A stretch of 64,000 nt of DNA from UBA11740 sp049273695 (GTDB lineage Bacteria; Acidobacteriota; Blastocatellia; Pyrinomonadales; Pyrinomonadaceae), in the NCBI GenBank assembly GCA_049273695.1, contig JBASRE010000059.1, positions 124,001 to 188,000 on the forward strand. Direction: 5' to 3'. Shown in pieces: positions 33,256 through 41,533 of this stretch. The translations under genes and the position numbers were made by a program. The notes under the pieces were generated by a model. It did not search any database. It saw only the letters and a program-made list of their open reading frames with translations, and had not been told where the DNA came from. The stretch's first letter is position 1. Each line of letters begins with the position of its first letter.

Positions 33256-33762
33256 ATGAACACACGTCGCATCGTCATTCTCGGGTTCATGGGCTGCGGC
33301 AAGACAACCGTCGGCGCGGAACTGGCGCGGCAACTCAACTGCGGGTTTGTCGATCTCGATTCGTTTATCAGCCGGCGCGAAGGGCGCTCGCCCGCCGAAA
33401 TCATCACGCAAGACGGTCAGGCAGCATTTCGAGAATTGGAAACACTTGCGCTTCGTGACGTCCTTCAGGATCGGCAGGCGCACCTGATTGCTTTGGGCGG
33501 CGGCACATGGATGAAGGCTGCCAACCGCACGATGGTTGCGCTCTTCGATTGCGTCACCGTTTGGCTGGATACGCCGTTCGAGATTTGCTGGGAACGGATC
33601 TCGAACTCGGCGACGATCCGGCCGTTGGCGCCGAATCTCCACACGGCGCGGAAACGTTTTGAAGAGCGGCGCGACTTTTATGCTCTCGCCGAACGGAGGA
33701 TCGCCGTTGAGGCCGAGGACCCTGTTGAACGCGTCGTTGAAAAACTCTTTAGAGAAACGTGA
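33256..33762 (+). CDS. aroK: Shikimate kinase
   Basis: 168 residues. P-loop 'ILGFMGCGKTTVGAELARQL' at 8-27, the shikimate-binding 'VDLDSFISRREGRSPAEI' (Asp and Arg), 'FRELETLAL' and Walker B-like 'IALGGGTW'; the lid Arg is in 'RPLAPN'. It makes shikimate-3-phosphate, the substrate of the AroA encoded upstream, so the pair is a functional operon even though a palindrome separates them. Normal length for the family. Confidence 0.94.
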   Translation: MNTRRIVILGFMGCGKTTVGAELARQLNCGFVDLDSFISRREGRSPAEIITQDGQAAFRELETLALRDVLQDRQAHLIALGGGTWMKAANRTMVALFDCVTVWLDTPFEICWERISNSATIRPLAPNLHTARKRFEERRDFYALAERRIAVEAEDPVERVVEKLFRET

Positions 33763-33802
33763 CAGCTTTGGTCGCAGGCTGTGTAAGGAACTATCTAGCA
33801 TC

Positions 33803-33964
33803 GCGGCTCTGCCGCCTGATGTGCGGAAGGCCTCTTTTGGAGTGCGCCGGCTTTGACGGCGCTTTGGATCCAACCTAGCGATGCCAATCCAAAGCGGCGT
33901 CGCGCTACGCTTGCCGCCGCACTCCAAAGCGCAGAGCGCTTCCGCACATCAGGCGGCAAAGCCG
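33803..33964. repeat. Long nested inverted repeat (MITE- or REP-like)
   Basis: Outer arms: 33803-33846 (with GCCGCCTGATGTGCGGAAG and TTTTGGAGTGCG) against 33918-33964 (CGCACTCCAAAG, CTTCCGCACATCAGGCGGC). Inner arms: GACGGCGCTTTGGAT against ATCCAAAGCGGCGTC. The 160-bp unit could extrude as a cruciform. It fills the 231-bp aroK-rtcB gap. No ORF in it is credible. Confidence 0.75.
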
Positions 33965-33993
33965 AAAGACTCTCGTAACGCAAAGCAGCAATC

Positions 33994-35487
33994 GTGAGCA
34001 AATCCTCTTCACTAGACGCGCAGAAAGGTTTGGCCGACGCGCACCGCTGGAAGCAGCTAGCGCGTTGGCACGCTGACGGATACTACGCGCTCCAGACCGC
34101 GGACACTGGCGATGTGCCAGTGCGCCTGTTTCTTACCGGCGAGCTCCTCACACTCGCGGAAGACAATCTCTATCGGCAAATTGTAAATGCGACGCGCTTC
34201 CCCGGCGTGAACATGGTCGTGATCACGCCCGATGTGCACTACGGCTACGGCGTCCCGGTCGGCTGTGTGCTGATCACCGATTACGAAACCGGCGCGATAG
34301 CGATGGGGCCGGTGGGCTATGACATTGGTTGCGGGATGATGAGCGCGAAATCAAGCGTGCCGGCCGACGCGGCGACGCCGGAAAAGCGTCTGCAATTTAA
34401 TCGGGCTGTTATGGAGCGCGTGGCGATGGGCGCCGGCGGCAAGAGTCATCGCTTCCGAAATCTTTCTGAGCTTGAATTCGGTGATCTCGTCCGCGGCGGC
34501 GCCGAACACTATGTCGAGAAGCATGGCGCGACTTTCGATCGCAGTCGCGCTGAACGCCACCGCATCCCGGTCGATGACGATTGGCAGATTCCCTGGGGCG
34601 GCAAAGGCCGGCCCGAACGAGGACTGCATCAGCTCGGCAGTCTCGGCGGCGGCAATCACTTCATCGAGCTTCAGCGCGAAGTGAACTCAAATGAACTGTT
34701 CGTGCAGGTGCACACTGGCAGTCGTGGCTTCGGTCACGGTCTGGCCACAAACTATTTCGAGTTGGCGAAGACGGAAAGGCCTAATGAGATTCGCGACATT
34801 GATCTCGGGTACTTCACTCCTGATTCAAGGCACTATCGAGATTATCTGAATGCGGTGGCGGCCGGCGGCAACTACGCGATTCTCAATCGGCTGATCGTCT
34901 TTGAGCAGGTCGCCGAAGCCTTCCGTGAAGCTTTCAATTCAGATCTCGAATTGATTTACGAGATCAGCCACAACCTCGTGCAAAAGGAATGGCATCCGGA
35001 ATACGACGACGTCTGGGTGCATCGCAAGGGCGCGACGCGCGCATTCCCCGCCGGCTATCCGCTGTTGAAGGGGACGCTTTGGGAAGACACGGGTCATCCG
35101 GTGTTGATTCCCGGCAGCAACAAGGATTTCAGTTACATCCTGCGGCCGCTGCCGGGCGCCGTGAAGAGCGGCTACTCAGTGAATCATGGCGCGGGTCGGC
35201 GGCTGTCGCGTTCGCAAGCCGCAAAGACTCTGTCGCAACGAGCGATTGACGATGAATACGCCGCAGCCGGCATCCTCGTGAACGTTGACGGCCACGTGCC
35301 GATCGACGAATCGTCCGAGTGCTACAAATCATCTGAAGAAGTAATCAAGGCCGTCGTCGATGCGGGTCTCGCCGAAATCCAATATCAACTGTGGCCGGTC
35401 GCGTCTCTGAAAGGTGTCGAGGAAGGACCGCGTTGGCGGAAGAAGAAGCCACGCCGCGCCGATCGCAAATCGAGCGCGCACTTCTGA
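33994..35487 (+). CDS. rtcB: RtcB family RNA ligase
   Basis: 497 residues from a GTG at 33994. RtcB joins 2',3'-cyclic-phosphate or 3'-phosphate RNA ends to 5'-OH ends with Mn2+ and GTP. Visible are 'PVGYDIGCGMMSAKS' (metal Cys/Asp), 'LGSLGGGNHFIELQ' (metal His), 'VQVHTGSRGFGH' (metal His), 'YEISHNLVQKEW', 'VHRKGATRAFPAG' and 'VNHGAGRRLSRSQA', where His of the GAGR block is guanylylated. It carries a basic C-terminal tail. No archease gene or RtcA/RtcR is beside it. Cytosolic RNA repair. Confidence 0.93.
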   Translation: MSKSSSLDAQKGLADAHRWKQLARWHADGYYALQTADTGDVPVRLFLTGELLTLAEDNLYRQIVNATRFPGVNMVVITPDVHYGYGVPVGCVLITDYETGAIAMGPVGYDIGCGMMSAKSSVPADAATPEKRLQFNRAVMERVAMGAGGKSHRFRNLSELEFGDLVRGGAEHYVEKHGATFDRSRAERHRIPVDDDWQIPWGGKGRPERGLHQLGSLGGGNHFIELQREVNSNELFVQVHTGSRGFGHGLATNYFELAKTERPNEIRDIDLGYFTPDSRHYRDYLNAVAAGGNYAILNRLIVFEQVAEAFREAFNSDLELIYEISHNLVQKEWHPEYDDVWVHRKGATRAFPAGYPLLKGTLWEDTGHPVLIPGSNKDFSYILRPLPGAVKSGYSVNHGAGRRLSRSQAAKTLSQRAIDDEYAAAGILVNVDGHVPIDESSECYKSSEEVIKAVVDAGLAEIQYQLWPVASLKGVEEGPRWRKKKPRRADRKSSAHF

Positions 35488-35587
35488 TCTCTGTGCCTCG
35501 GTGGTTCTCTGTGTCTCTGTGGTGAAGCGTCGCGAAGTAATTTTCACCACAGAGGCACTGAGATCTCACAGAGACACAGAGAAAAGC
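35488..35587. repeat. Heptad-periodic palindrome, CTCTGTGT family
   Basis: Left arm CTCTGTGCCTCGGTGG...TCTGTGTCTCTGTGGTG; right arm CACCACAGAGGC...CACAGAGACACAGAG. It starts directly after the rtcB stop and ends 37 bp before the murA start. Confidence 0.75.
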
Positions 35588-35624
35588 GCTTTCACCGCAA
35601 CATCTTTTCAGCTAATCTTCCCTC

Positions 35625-36935
35625 GTGGAAAAGTTTCGCATTCGCGGTGGCAATCCTTTGAAAGGTCGCGTCTCGATCAGCGGCGCTAAGAACTCTGCGC
35701 TGCCGTGCATGGCGGCCGCGATTCTCACCGCCGAAACGATCACGCTCCACAACATTCCCTACGTCCGCGACATCATCACGATGCGGCGTTTGTTGGAAGA
35801 CATCGGCGGACAAGTGCTCACCCCTGAACTGCGAACGCACAAGATTTCTGCCGCCAATGTCGAAGTGATGACCGCGCCGTACGAATTGGTGAAGACTATG
35901 CGCGCGTCGGTGTTGGCGCTCGGGCCTTTGCTGGCGCGGTTCGGAAAAGCGCGGGTGTCGTTGCCGGGCGGATGCGCGATCGGCGCGCGGCCGATCGATT
36001 TGCATCTCGCCGCCTTTACAAAAATGGGCGCGGAAGTTTTTCTCGAGGCGGGCGACGTCGTGGCGCGCGCGCCGGAGGGCGGCTTGACCGGCGGAGAAAT
36101 TGAGTTCGAAAAGATTTCGGTCACCGCCACCGAGAACGTGATGATGGCCGCCGCCCTCGCCCGCGGCAAGACGGTGATTCACAACGCGGCGCGCGAACCG
36201 GAAGTGCGCGATCTCGCCGAGTTACTCAACAAGATGGGTGGCCGCGTGCGCGGCGCGGGCACTCCCAAAATCGAAATTGAAGGCGTCGAACGTTTGAGTG
36301 GCGCGCAGCACACGATCATTCCGGATCGGATTGAAACCGGCACCTTCATTGTCGCCGGCGCGATCACGAAAGGCGATTTGGAAATCAGAGACTGCAATCC
36401 GGAGCACTGCAATCGAATTATCGGCAAGCTGCGCGATGTCGGCGTAGAGATTGAAGAGATCAATCAAAGCACCCTGCGCGTCACTGCCGGGAAAATAATA
36501 CGCGCCGGCGATCTCAGAACTGAGGAGTACCCCGGATTCGCCACCGATATGCAGGCGCAGTACATGACGCTGATGACCCAAGCGAACGGCCGCTCGGAAA
36601 TCACGGAAACGATCTTCGAAAATCGTTTTATGCACGCTTCCGAGTTGCAGCGCATGGGGGCGCGCATTCAGGTCAGTCACGACAAGGCAGTCGTTGAAGG
36701 GCCGGCGAAACTAATCGGCGCGCGCGTGCAAGCTTCAGATTTGCGGGCCTCGGCGTCGCTGGTACTGGCCGGACTTATTGCCGAAGGCGAAACAACGATC
36801 GATCGCGTCTATCACATCGATCGCGGTTACGAAAAGATCGAAACTAAACTAAAGGCGCTCGGCGCGGACATTGAGCGCGTGCGTGAATCCGTCACTTCAC
36901 CTTTGACGCCTGAGGAAGGTGCTGTGGCGGCGTGA
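35625..36935 (+). CDS. murA: UDP-N-acetylglucosamine 1-carboxyvinyltransferase
   Basis: 436 residues from a GTG at 35625. First committed step of peptidoglycan synthesis. 'GRVSISGAKNSALPCMAAAI' has the conserved Lys/Asn, 'LPGGCAIGARPIDLHL' the catalytic Cys117 (so fosfomycin-sensitive type), 'ITATENVMMAAALA'-like block reads 'VTATENVMMAAALARG', and 'GFATDMQAQYMTLM' holds the catalytic Asp. 'LRASASLVLAGLIAEG' completes the fold. Cytosolic. Related in fold to AroA encoded nearby. The next gene (HIT) starts 79 bp on. Confidence 0.96.
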   Translation: MEKFRIRGGNPLKGRVSISGAKNSALPCMAAAILTAETITLHNIPYVRDIITMRRLLEDIGGQVLTPELRTHKISAANVEVMTAPYELVKTMRASVLALGPLLARFGKARVSLPGGCAIGARPIDLHLAAFTKMGAEVFLEAGDVVARAPEGGLTGGEIEFEKISVTATENVMMAAALARGKTVIHNAAREPEVRDLAELLNKMGGRVRGAGTPKIEIEGVERLSGAQHTIIPDRIETGTFIVAGAITKGDLEIRDCNPEHCNRIIGKLRDVGVEIEEINQSTLRVTAGKIIRAGDLRTEEYPGFATDMQAQYMTLMTQANGRSEITETIFENRFMHASELQRMGARIQVSHDKAVVEGPAKLIGARVQASDLRASASLVLAGLIAEGETTIDRVYHIDRGYEKIETKLKALGADIERVRESVTSPLTPEEGAVAA

Positions 36936-37014
36936 GCCCCACGGCCTGTGATACCATTGCGCCCTGAATTTGAACTGAAGTCAGCACAACTGGAAGAGTG
37001 GCCCCGACGATAAT

Positions 37015-37368
37015 ATGAGTGAACAAGATTGCCTTTTCTGCAAAATCATAAACGGAACCGCGGCGGCGGACGTGGTGTTTCAGGATGCCCGCTGCGTGGT
37101 CATTCGCGACCTTAATCCCCAGGCGCCGACGCACGTGCTGGTCATGCCGCGCGAACACCTTGAGTCGCTCGACGATGCTTCACAAAAGGATGAGCTGTTG
37201 CTCGGTCACCTGCTGCGCGTAGCCGCGAAAGTAGCCTACGAGCATGGCTTGAGTGACAGCGGCGGATATCGCACCGTTATCAACACGGGAAGCGGCGCCG
37301 GCCAATCAGTCTTCCATCTACATGTCCACGTGCTGGGCGGGCGCGAGATGACCTGGCCGCCGGGGTAA
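37015..37368 (+). CDS. HIT-family (HINT/PKCI-like) nucleotide-binding protein
   Basis: 117 residues. 'CLFCKIINGTAAADVV' is the N-terminal HINT signature, 'VIRDLNPQAPTHVLVMPREH' the core sheet, and 'SVFHLHVHVLGG' the histidine triad. Bacterial HINT proteins hydrolyse purine nucleoside phosphoramidates. Normal length. Probably co-transcribed with murA. Confidence 0.93.
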   Translation: MSEQDCLFCKIINGTAAADVVFQDARCVVIRDLNPQAPTHVLVMPREHLESLDDASQKDELLLGHLLRVAAKVAYEHGLSDSGGYRTVINTGSGAGQSVFHLHVHVLGGREMTWPPG

Positions 37369-37877
37369 CATTCTCTGAATCAAACCCGTTCCGGTTTACG
37401 GAATCCGGATAATAACGAAACCACATGTAGTCCTTGCCAACGCACTGAAGAGGCAACGAATTCGAACGCGTCGTCCGGTTGTATGCGGAAGGAATCGTGG
37501 TCGTCGGTTTTATGGCGAAACCAGATAAACAATAGCTAGGCGCTTCCCTTCGCCGTACCTATTGAGATGAAAAGCCATTGACTCATCACGAAATTAACTG
37601 TGCTGTCACGTTGCTTTCAACGAAGCCACTAAGCTAAATCTCGCCTTAACCCTGGCAAAGTCAGCGTTTGTTTTTCTAACAATTGCGAATGCTAGTGGTC
37701 ATTGTCAACATCGGACAGCAATGTTATGTGTGTTAGACCACAGACGGACACCACTCATCGACTATACACTCCCCCCAATGGAATTGAGGCCAATTCAATG
37801 AGTCCAAACGTCGATTTTTGACGGTAGATTCATTTACCAGGCAAAGAACGACTCAGTCGCATTCTCAGGAGGACAAT
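37369..37877. other. 509-bp intergenic region, no gene seen
   Basis: Contains no coding-quality ORF, no tRNA-like fold and no long palindrome. The last 15 bp carry the strong AGGAGGA ribosome binding site of the next gene. Base composition is AT-richer than the flanking housekeeping genes, which may mark a boundary of inserted DNA. Confidence 0.45.
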
Positions 37878-38489
37878 ATGGCGCTAATCTTGGCAACGTG
37901 GGCCCACGGTAATGCTGTAGTCGCACAACACCCTGCCGGCGGTGCTTTACAGGACGTGGACGGCAAAAATTTCACCTCGGTGGTCGGTTATCGTGAAGGG
38001 AGTATGGCAGTATATGAAGGAACAGGATCATGGGCGGACCAAGATTCAGATACGTGGTTTCATATCCCTGTCCCGACGGTGAGTTGGCTACCGACGACGG
38101 CAGGAGGTGGTCCTTCCGGTCGTGCGTTCCTCGATAATTTCGGCGTATTGTTTCGTGCTGAAAACTGCTCAGTTAGTAGTATTGAGGCTTGGGATGGTGG
38201 AAGCAGGTTCTTTGCGCCGGGGGTGCCAAATATGGGTGGAGAAGCACAAATGTCTGGAGATTGGACCGAGTTTGGCAAGGTCGTGTCCGGATTCCAAGGC
38301 AATACAAGGATAACGCTAAGTAACGTCTTTACTCCACGTGACACAGATTCCTCACGACGTTCAGTACGACATGCAATGCTTTTCGGTTTAGGGATCTCGG
38401 TTAAAGTAAACTTTACCAATTCCCCTCGTCCTAAAAGAATTTGCTTCTTGGGAGCCGGCGCCAATTGGCATGATGTCGGGGTTGGGTAA
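37878..38489 (+). CDS. Hypothetical beta-rich protein (203 aa)
   Basis: 203 residues from the ATG at 37878, chosen for the AGGAGGA 4 bp upstream; an in-frame ATG at 37818 lacks a site. 'ALILATWAHGNAVVAQHP' starts the protein, and Trp, Gly and Ser-rich strands follow ('TWFHIPVPTVSWLP', 'FGVLFRAENCSVSSIEAWDG'). No signal peptide or membrane segment. I recall similar 'ATWxHGNAV' N-termini in uncharacterised soil-bacterial proteins (possibly DUF6623) but cannot confirm. A bidirectional terminator lies downstream. Confidence 0.7.
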   Translation: MALILATWAHGNAVVAQHPAGGALQDVDGKNFTSVVGYREGSMAVYEGTGSWADQDSDTWFHIPVPTVSWLPTTAGGGPSGRAFLDNFGVLFRAENCSVSSIEAWDGGSRFFAPGVPNMGGEAQMSGDWTEFGKVVSGFQGNTRITLSNVFTPRDTDSSRRSVRHAMLFGLGISVKVNFTNSPRPKRICFLGAGANWHDVGVG

Positions 38490-38639
38490 CGACCTCTAGT
38501 CGAAGTTGCCCATAGAAATTCTTAGAGCAATGTAAAGGTGATTACTGTCTTCAGTAAGCAATGTTCTCGTTGGCCTAAGCCGGCTTGGCAGCCAACCGTT
38601 CGTGCGCGCCGCTGATGCCCAGCGTTAAGCAGTCAATGC

Positions 38640-38679
38640 AAAAAGCGCGCGCCAGCAGTGGCACGCGCTTTTTTCTTTT
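38640..38679. terminator. Bidirectional terminator between convergent genes
   Basis: AAAAAGCGCGCGCCA pairs with TGGCACGCGCTTTTTT around GCAG, with one bulge. TTTTTTCTTTT follows on the plus strand and TTTTT on the minus strand, so it can stop both the 37878 gene and the htrA-like gene. Confidence 0.85.
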
Positions 38680-38706
38680 AGACAACCAGCTCGCAGGCGG
38701 TGGTCT

Positions 38707-39870
38707 CTAGTCGCGAATATTCCGACGCGTGGGCGGAGCATCAGTTAACCGCACGGAGATTGTCATGCGTCTTGCTCCGCGGTAGATCTCGACATTGACC
38801 GTCTCGCCAATCTGATGTTTGTTGAGGACCTTGTAGAGATCGTCATTGTTCCCGACGCGTTCACCACCAACTCCGGTGATGATATCGCCGAGTTCGAGAT
38901 TGCCTTCATCAGTTTGCACCATGCCTCGTAAGCCCGCGTTGGCCGCAGGACCGCCCGGCTGAACATTCAGAATCAATACGCCATAGTTGACCGGCATCTC
39001 GACCTGGCTGCTCAGCGATTCGACATTACGCGGAAGGATGCCGAGCTTCGGACGCTGGACCGTACCACTGCGAATCAACTCAGGCACAATTCGTTTCGCG
39101 ATATTCACCGGAATCGCAAAGCCCACGCCCGCTGACGATCCGGAGGTTGACTGAATTTGCGAGTTGATGCCGATCATCCGCCCGCGCGAATCCAGCAACG
39201 GTCCGCCCGAGTTGCCCGGATTAATCGACGCATCCGTCTGAATCGCGCCTTCAATCGGCCGATCGTTCCGTCCGCGAAGCGGGCGTTGCAGACCGCTGAT
39301 GACTCCCGTCGTCAACGTTCGATCGAGACCAAACGGATTTCCGATGGCCAGGACCTTCTGTCCCACAATCAGTTTGTCTGAATCGCCAAAGGGCACAATC
39401 GTGATCGCTTCTTTCGGCTTTTCGACCAGCTTGATCACTGCCAGATCTGTATCCGGATCGCGGCCGACCACGGTCGCGGGATAGTTTCGGCCCCCACCAA
39501 AATGCACAGACAACCGGGTTGCGCCTTCAATCACGTGAAAGTTGGTCAGGATGTGGCCTTGCTCGTCAATCACCGAACCCGAGCCGGCTCCCTCTCGCTC
39601 TTCCGCATACAAATCGAAGAAGTTGCGGACCATCGTCGTTGATTGAATGTAGACGACGCCGGGCGAGACGGCTTTGTAAACTTCGATGTTGTTTTGTTCG
39701 TCACTTACGGTCGCCGGATCGGAAACGGTCTCGGGATTCGCCACCGAGAGCTCGGCTTGCGCCGGATAAAACCGTTGCGACAGTTTCTGGAAGCCGAGCA
39801 CCGCGACTGAAGCGAAAAGCGCCGAACCCAAAGCAATCACCAGGATCTGGCGCGCCGTTATTCTGTACAT
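38707..39870 (-). CDS. HtrA/DegP-like trypsin-type serine protease with PDZ domain
   Basis: 387 residues from the ATG at 39870 (AAGGAG 8 bp upstream); an in-frame ATG at 39936 is rejected. One N-terminal membrane anchor ('ILVIALGSALFASVAVLGF'). Catalytic triad: His112 in 'LTNFHVIEG', Asp142 in 'DTDLAVIKL', Ser221 in 'INPGNSGGPLLD'. A single PDZ domain follows ('YGVLILNVQPGGPAANAGLR', 'LELGDIITGVGGERV'). One TM plus one PDZ resembles DegS/HhoA-type periplasmic proteases for quality control or stress signalling. Confidence 0.92.
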   Translation of the reverse strand: MYRITARQILVIALGSALFASVAVLGFQKLSQRFYPAQAELSVANPETVSDPATVSDEQNNIEVYKAVSPGVVYIQSTTMVRNFFDLYAEEREGAGSGSVIDEQGHILTNFHVIEGATRLSVHFGGGRNYPATVVGRDPDTDLAVIKLVEKPKEAITIVPFGDSDKLIVGQKVLAIGNPFGLDRTLTTGVISGLQRPLRGRNDRPIEGAIQTDASINPGNSGGPLLDSRGRMIGINSQIQSTSGSSAGVGFAIPVNIAKRIVPELIRSGTVQRPKLGILPRNVESLSSQVEMPVNYGVLILNVQPGGPAANAGLRGMVQTDEGNLELGDIITGVGGERVGNNDDLYKVLNKHQIGETVNVEIYRGARRMTISVRLTDAPPTRRNIRD

Positions 39871-40017
39871 GGTTGAATCTCCTTCACTTCGAAACGCACT
39901 GTTGAGATGCGGTTCCGGAAGTTTACGTTTGCGCAATTGGTATTAGCAAAACGCGCGAACGGGATACGGAGTTCCGTTAACCCCCCGGAATTCACTTCGC
40001 TTAACAGATTGTGAAGA

Positions 40018-40386
40018 TTACGAAAAGATTGCCAGGACGGTGAAAGGCAGTTCGCTTACCAGCGTGACCATGGCCAACGGCTCAGACCAGCCCATCGCCG
40101 ACAGTCCGGTCGCGGCATGCACAAGCATTAGCGCGCCGTAGACCGTGAGCGCCAGCTTCATTCCGCGTCGTGCGATTGTCAGGTGCGAACATCGATACAG
40201 CACATAGGCAGAGAAGGCGCCGATGGCGAGTTTCGTGAGCAGGAAAGGCGCGTCTCCGATGGAGAGCAGTTGCGCCATTAAATTGTTTGCTTCGGTTGCG
40301 ATGTCAGAGCGGACCCAGATCAAGGTAAGTTGCGCGTCGAGCCAATTCAGAAGAAAGAGCGTGATGCTTTTGGCCAGGGCTCCCAT
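40018..40386 (-). CDS. DUF5658-like small membrane protein
   Basis: 122 residues with three to four hydrophobic segments. 'LNWLDAQLTLIWVRSDIATE' followed by 'NNLMAQLL' and a later Lys in 'LLTKLAIGAF' is the pattern I associate with DUF5658. Function unknown; inner membrane. Confidence 0.65.
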   Translation of the reverse strand: MGALAKSITLFLLNWLDAQLTLIWVRSDIATEANNLMAQLLSIGDAPFLLTKLAIGAFSAYVLYRCSHLTIARRGMKLALTVYGALMLVHAATGLSAMGWSEPLAMVTLVSELPFTVLAIFS

Positions 40387-40444
40387 GATTTCGGATGACT
40401 CCGTGATCTCCTGCGCGTCGAAAGTTGTTAAAGCTCAGCCCTTG

Positions 40445-40480
40445 CGGAAAGCGAAATCCCGATTAGATCGGGATTCCGCC
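40445..40480. repeat. Hairpin with 9-bp perfect arms
   Basis: AATCCCGAT (40455-40463) and ATCGGGATT (40467-40475) around TAG, extended by GCGGAA/CCGC outside. It lies between the divergent DUF5658-like and prmC genes; with no T tract it is more likely a dispersed palindrome or a regulator site than a terminator. Confidence 0.55.
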
Positions 40481-40642
40481 GTCCGTACGGGAAGAAACGA
40501 GACTCGCTTCGTGCTACCCGAAGTAAAGTAATAATCTCGCCTGAGTTCCGACAGGGAAGCTCACCCTCTGCAAAAATCTCTCCACGACGGGCGACCGTTA
40601 AATTTGCGCCAGAGTAATATACGATTGTCCTGGTCTGCAACA

Positions 40643-41521
40643 ATGACTGAACGAAAACACGACCCTGTTGCGATCTCGATCAATCAGGCGCAGGCGTCAG
40701 GCGCTGAGTCGCTACGGGCAGCCGGCGTAATCGATCCGAGGCTGGAAGCCGGATCGTTGTTGGCGCATGCGCTCAGCCACGATCGCACGTACGTCATCAC
40801 TCATGGTGACGACCTGCTGACCGGCGAACAGCTTGATCGATTTCGCGATTTGATCGCGCGACGTGCTGCACGCGAGCCGTTGCAGTACATCGTCGGCCAT
40901 CAGGAGTTTTTCAAACTGGGCTTTGAAGTGACACCAGATGTTTTAATTCCGAGACCTGAAACAGAACTAATCGTCGAAGCAGCGCTCGAGCTTGCGGACC
41001 GTGAAAGATCGCTTTCCATCCTCGACGTCGGCACGGGCTCCGGTTGCATCGTGATTTCGTTGTTGCATGAACTGAAGAACGCCGACGCCACGGCGACAGA
41101 CATCTCGCCGAGCGCGCTGGAGGTGGCGCGCAGAAACGCCCAACGGCACCACGTCAGCGATCGCGTCACGTTTATTGAAGCCGATTCCCTTTCGACGGTA
41201 AGTCAGTCGGCGGCTTTTTCACTCATCGTGTCGAATCCGCCGTACATACCTGCCGGAGACATCGCGGCTTTGCAGCGCGAAGTTCGCGAGCACGAACCTC
41301 TAACGGCATTGGCATCCGGCGCTGACGGGCTTGATCACATCCGCGCACTGCTGCGCGAGACGCCACAGCTTCTTCATCACAATGGCTATTTCATTTTTGA
41401 GATTGGGTTCGGCCAGGGCGAGGCCATCGAACAACTAGTCGATCGCGCAATCTGGCACTTAATTGAAGTGAGGAAAGACCTGCAGGACATTCCGCGCACC
41501 GTGGTACTGCAAAAACGATGA
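40643..41521 (+). CDS. prmC: Release factor glutamine methyltransferase
   Basis: 292 residues from the ATG at 40643 (an in-frame ATG at 40604 precedes it without a ribosome binding site). N-terminal helical domain to about 75, then the SAM fold: 'QEFFKLGFEVTPDVLIPRPE', 'LSILDVGTGSGCIVISL' (motif I) and 'FSLIVSNPPYIPAGD' with the NPPY motif that binds the Gln side chain. PrmC methylates the GGQ glutamine of RF1/RF2. Cytosolic. It converges with the radical SAM gene. Confidence 0.93.
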   Translation: MTERKHDPVAISINQAQASGAESLRAAGVIDPRLEAGSLLAHALSHDRTYVITHGDDLLTGEQLDRFRDLIARRAAREPLQYIVGHQEFFKLGFEVTPDVLIPRPETELIVEAALELADRERSLSILDVGTGSGCIVISLLHELKNADATATDISPSALEVARRNAQRHHVSDRVTFIEADSLSTVSQSAAFSLIVSNPPYIPAGDIAALQREVREHEPLTALASGADGLDHIRALLRETPQLLHHNGYFIFEIGFGQGEAIEQLVDRAIWHLIEVRKDLQDIPRTVVLQKR

Positions 41522-41533
41522 CGCGGGTTGTCG

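Noticed and set aside
37369..37877. tRNA or small RNA in the long intergenic gap
   Set aside because: No cloverleaf-like arms, no TTCRA loop and no promoter/terminator pair were found by eye.
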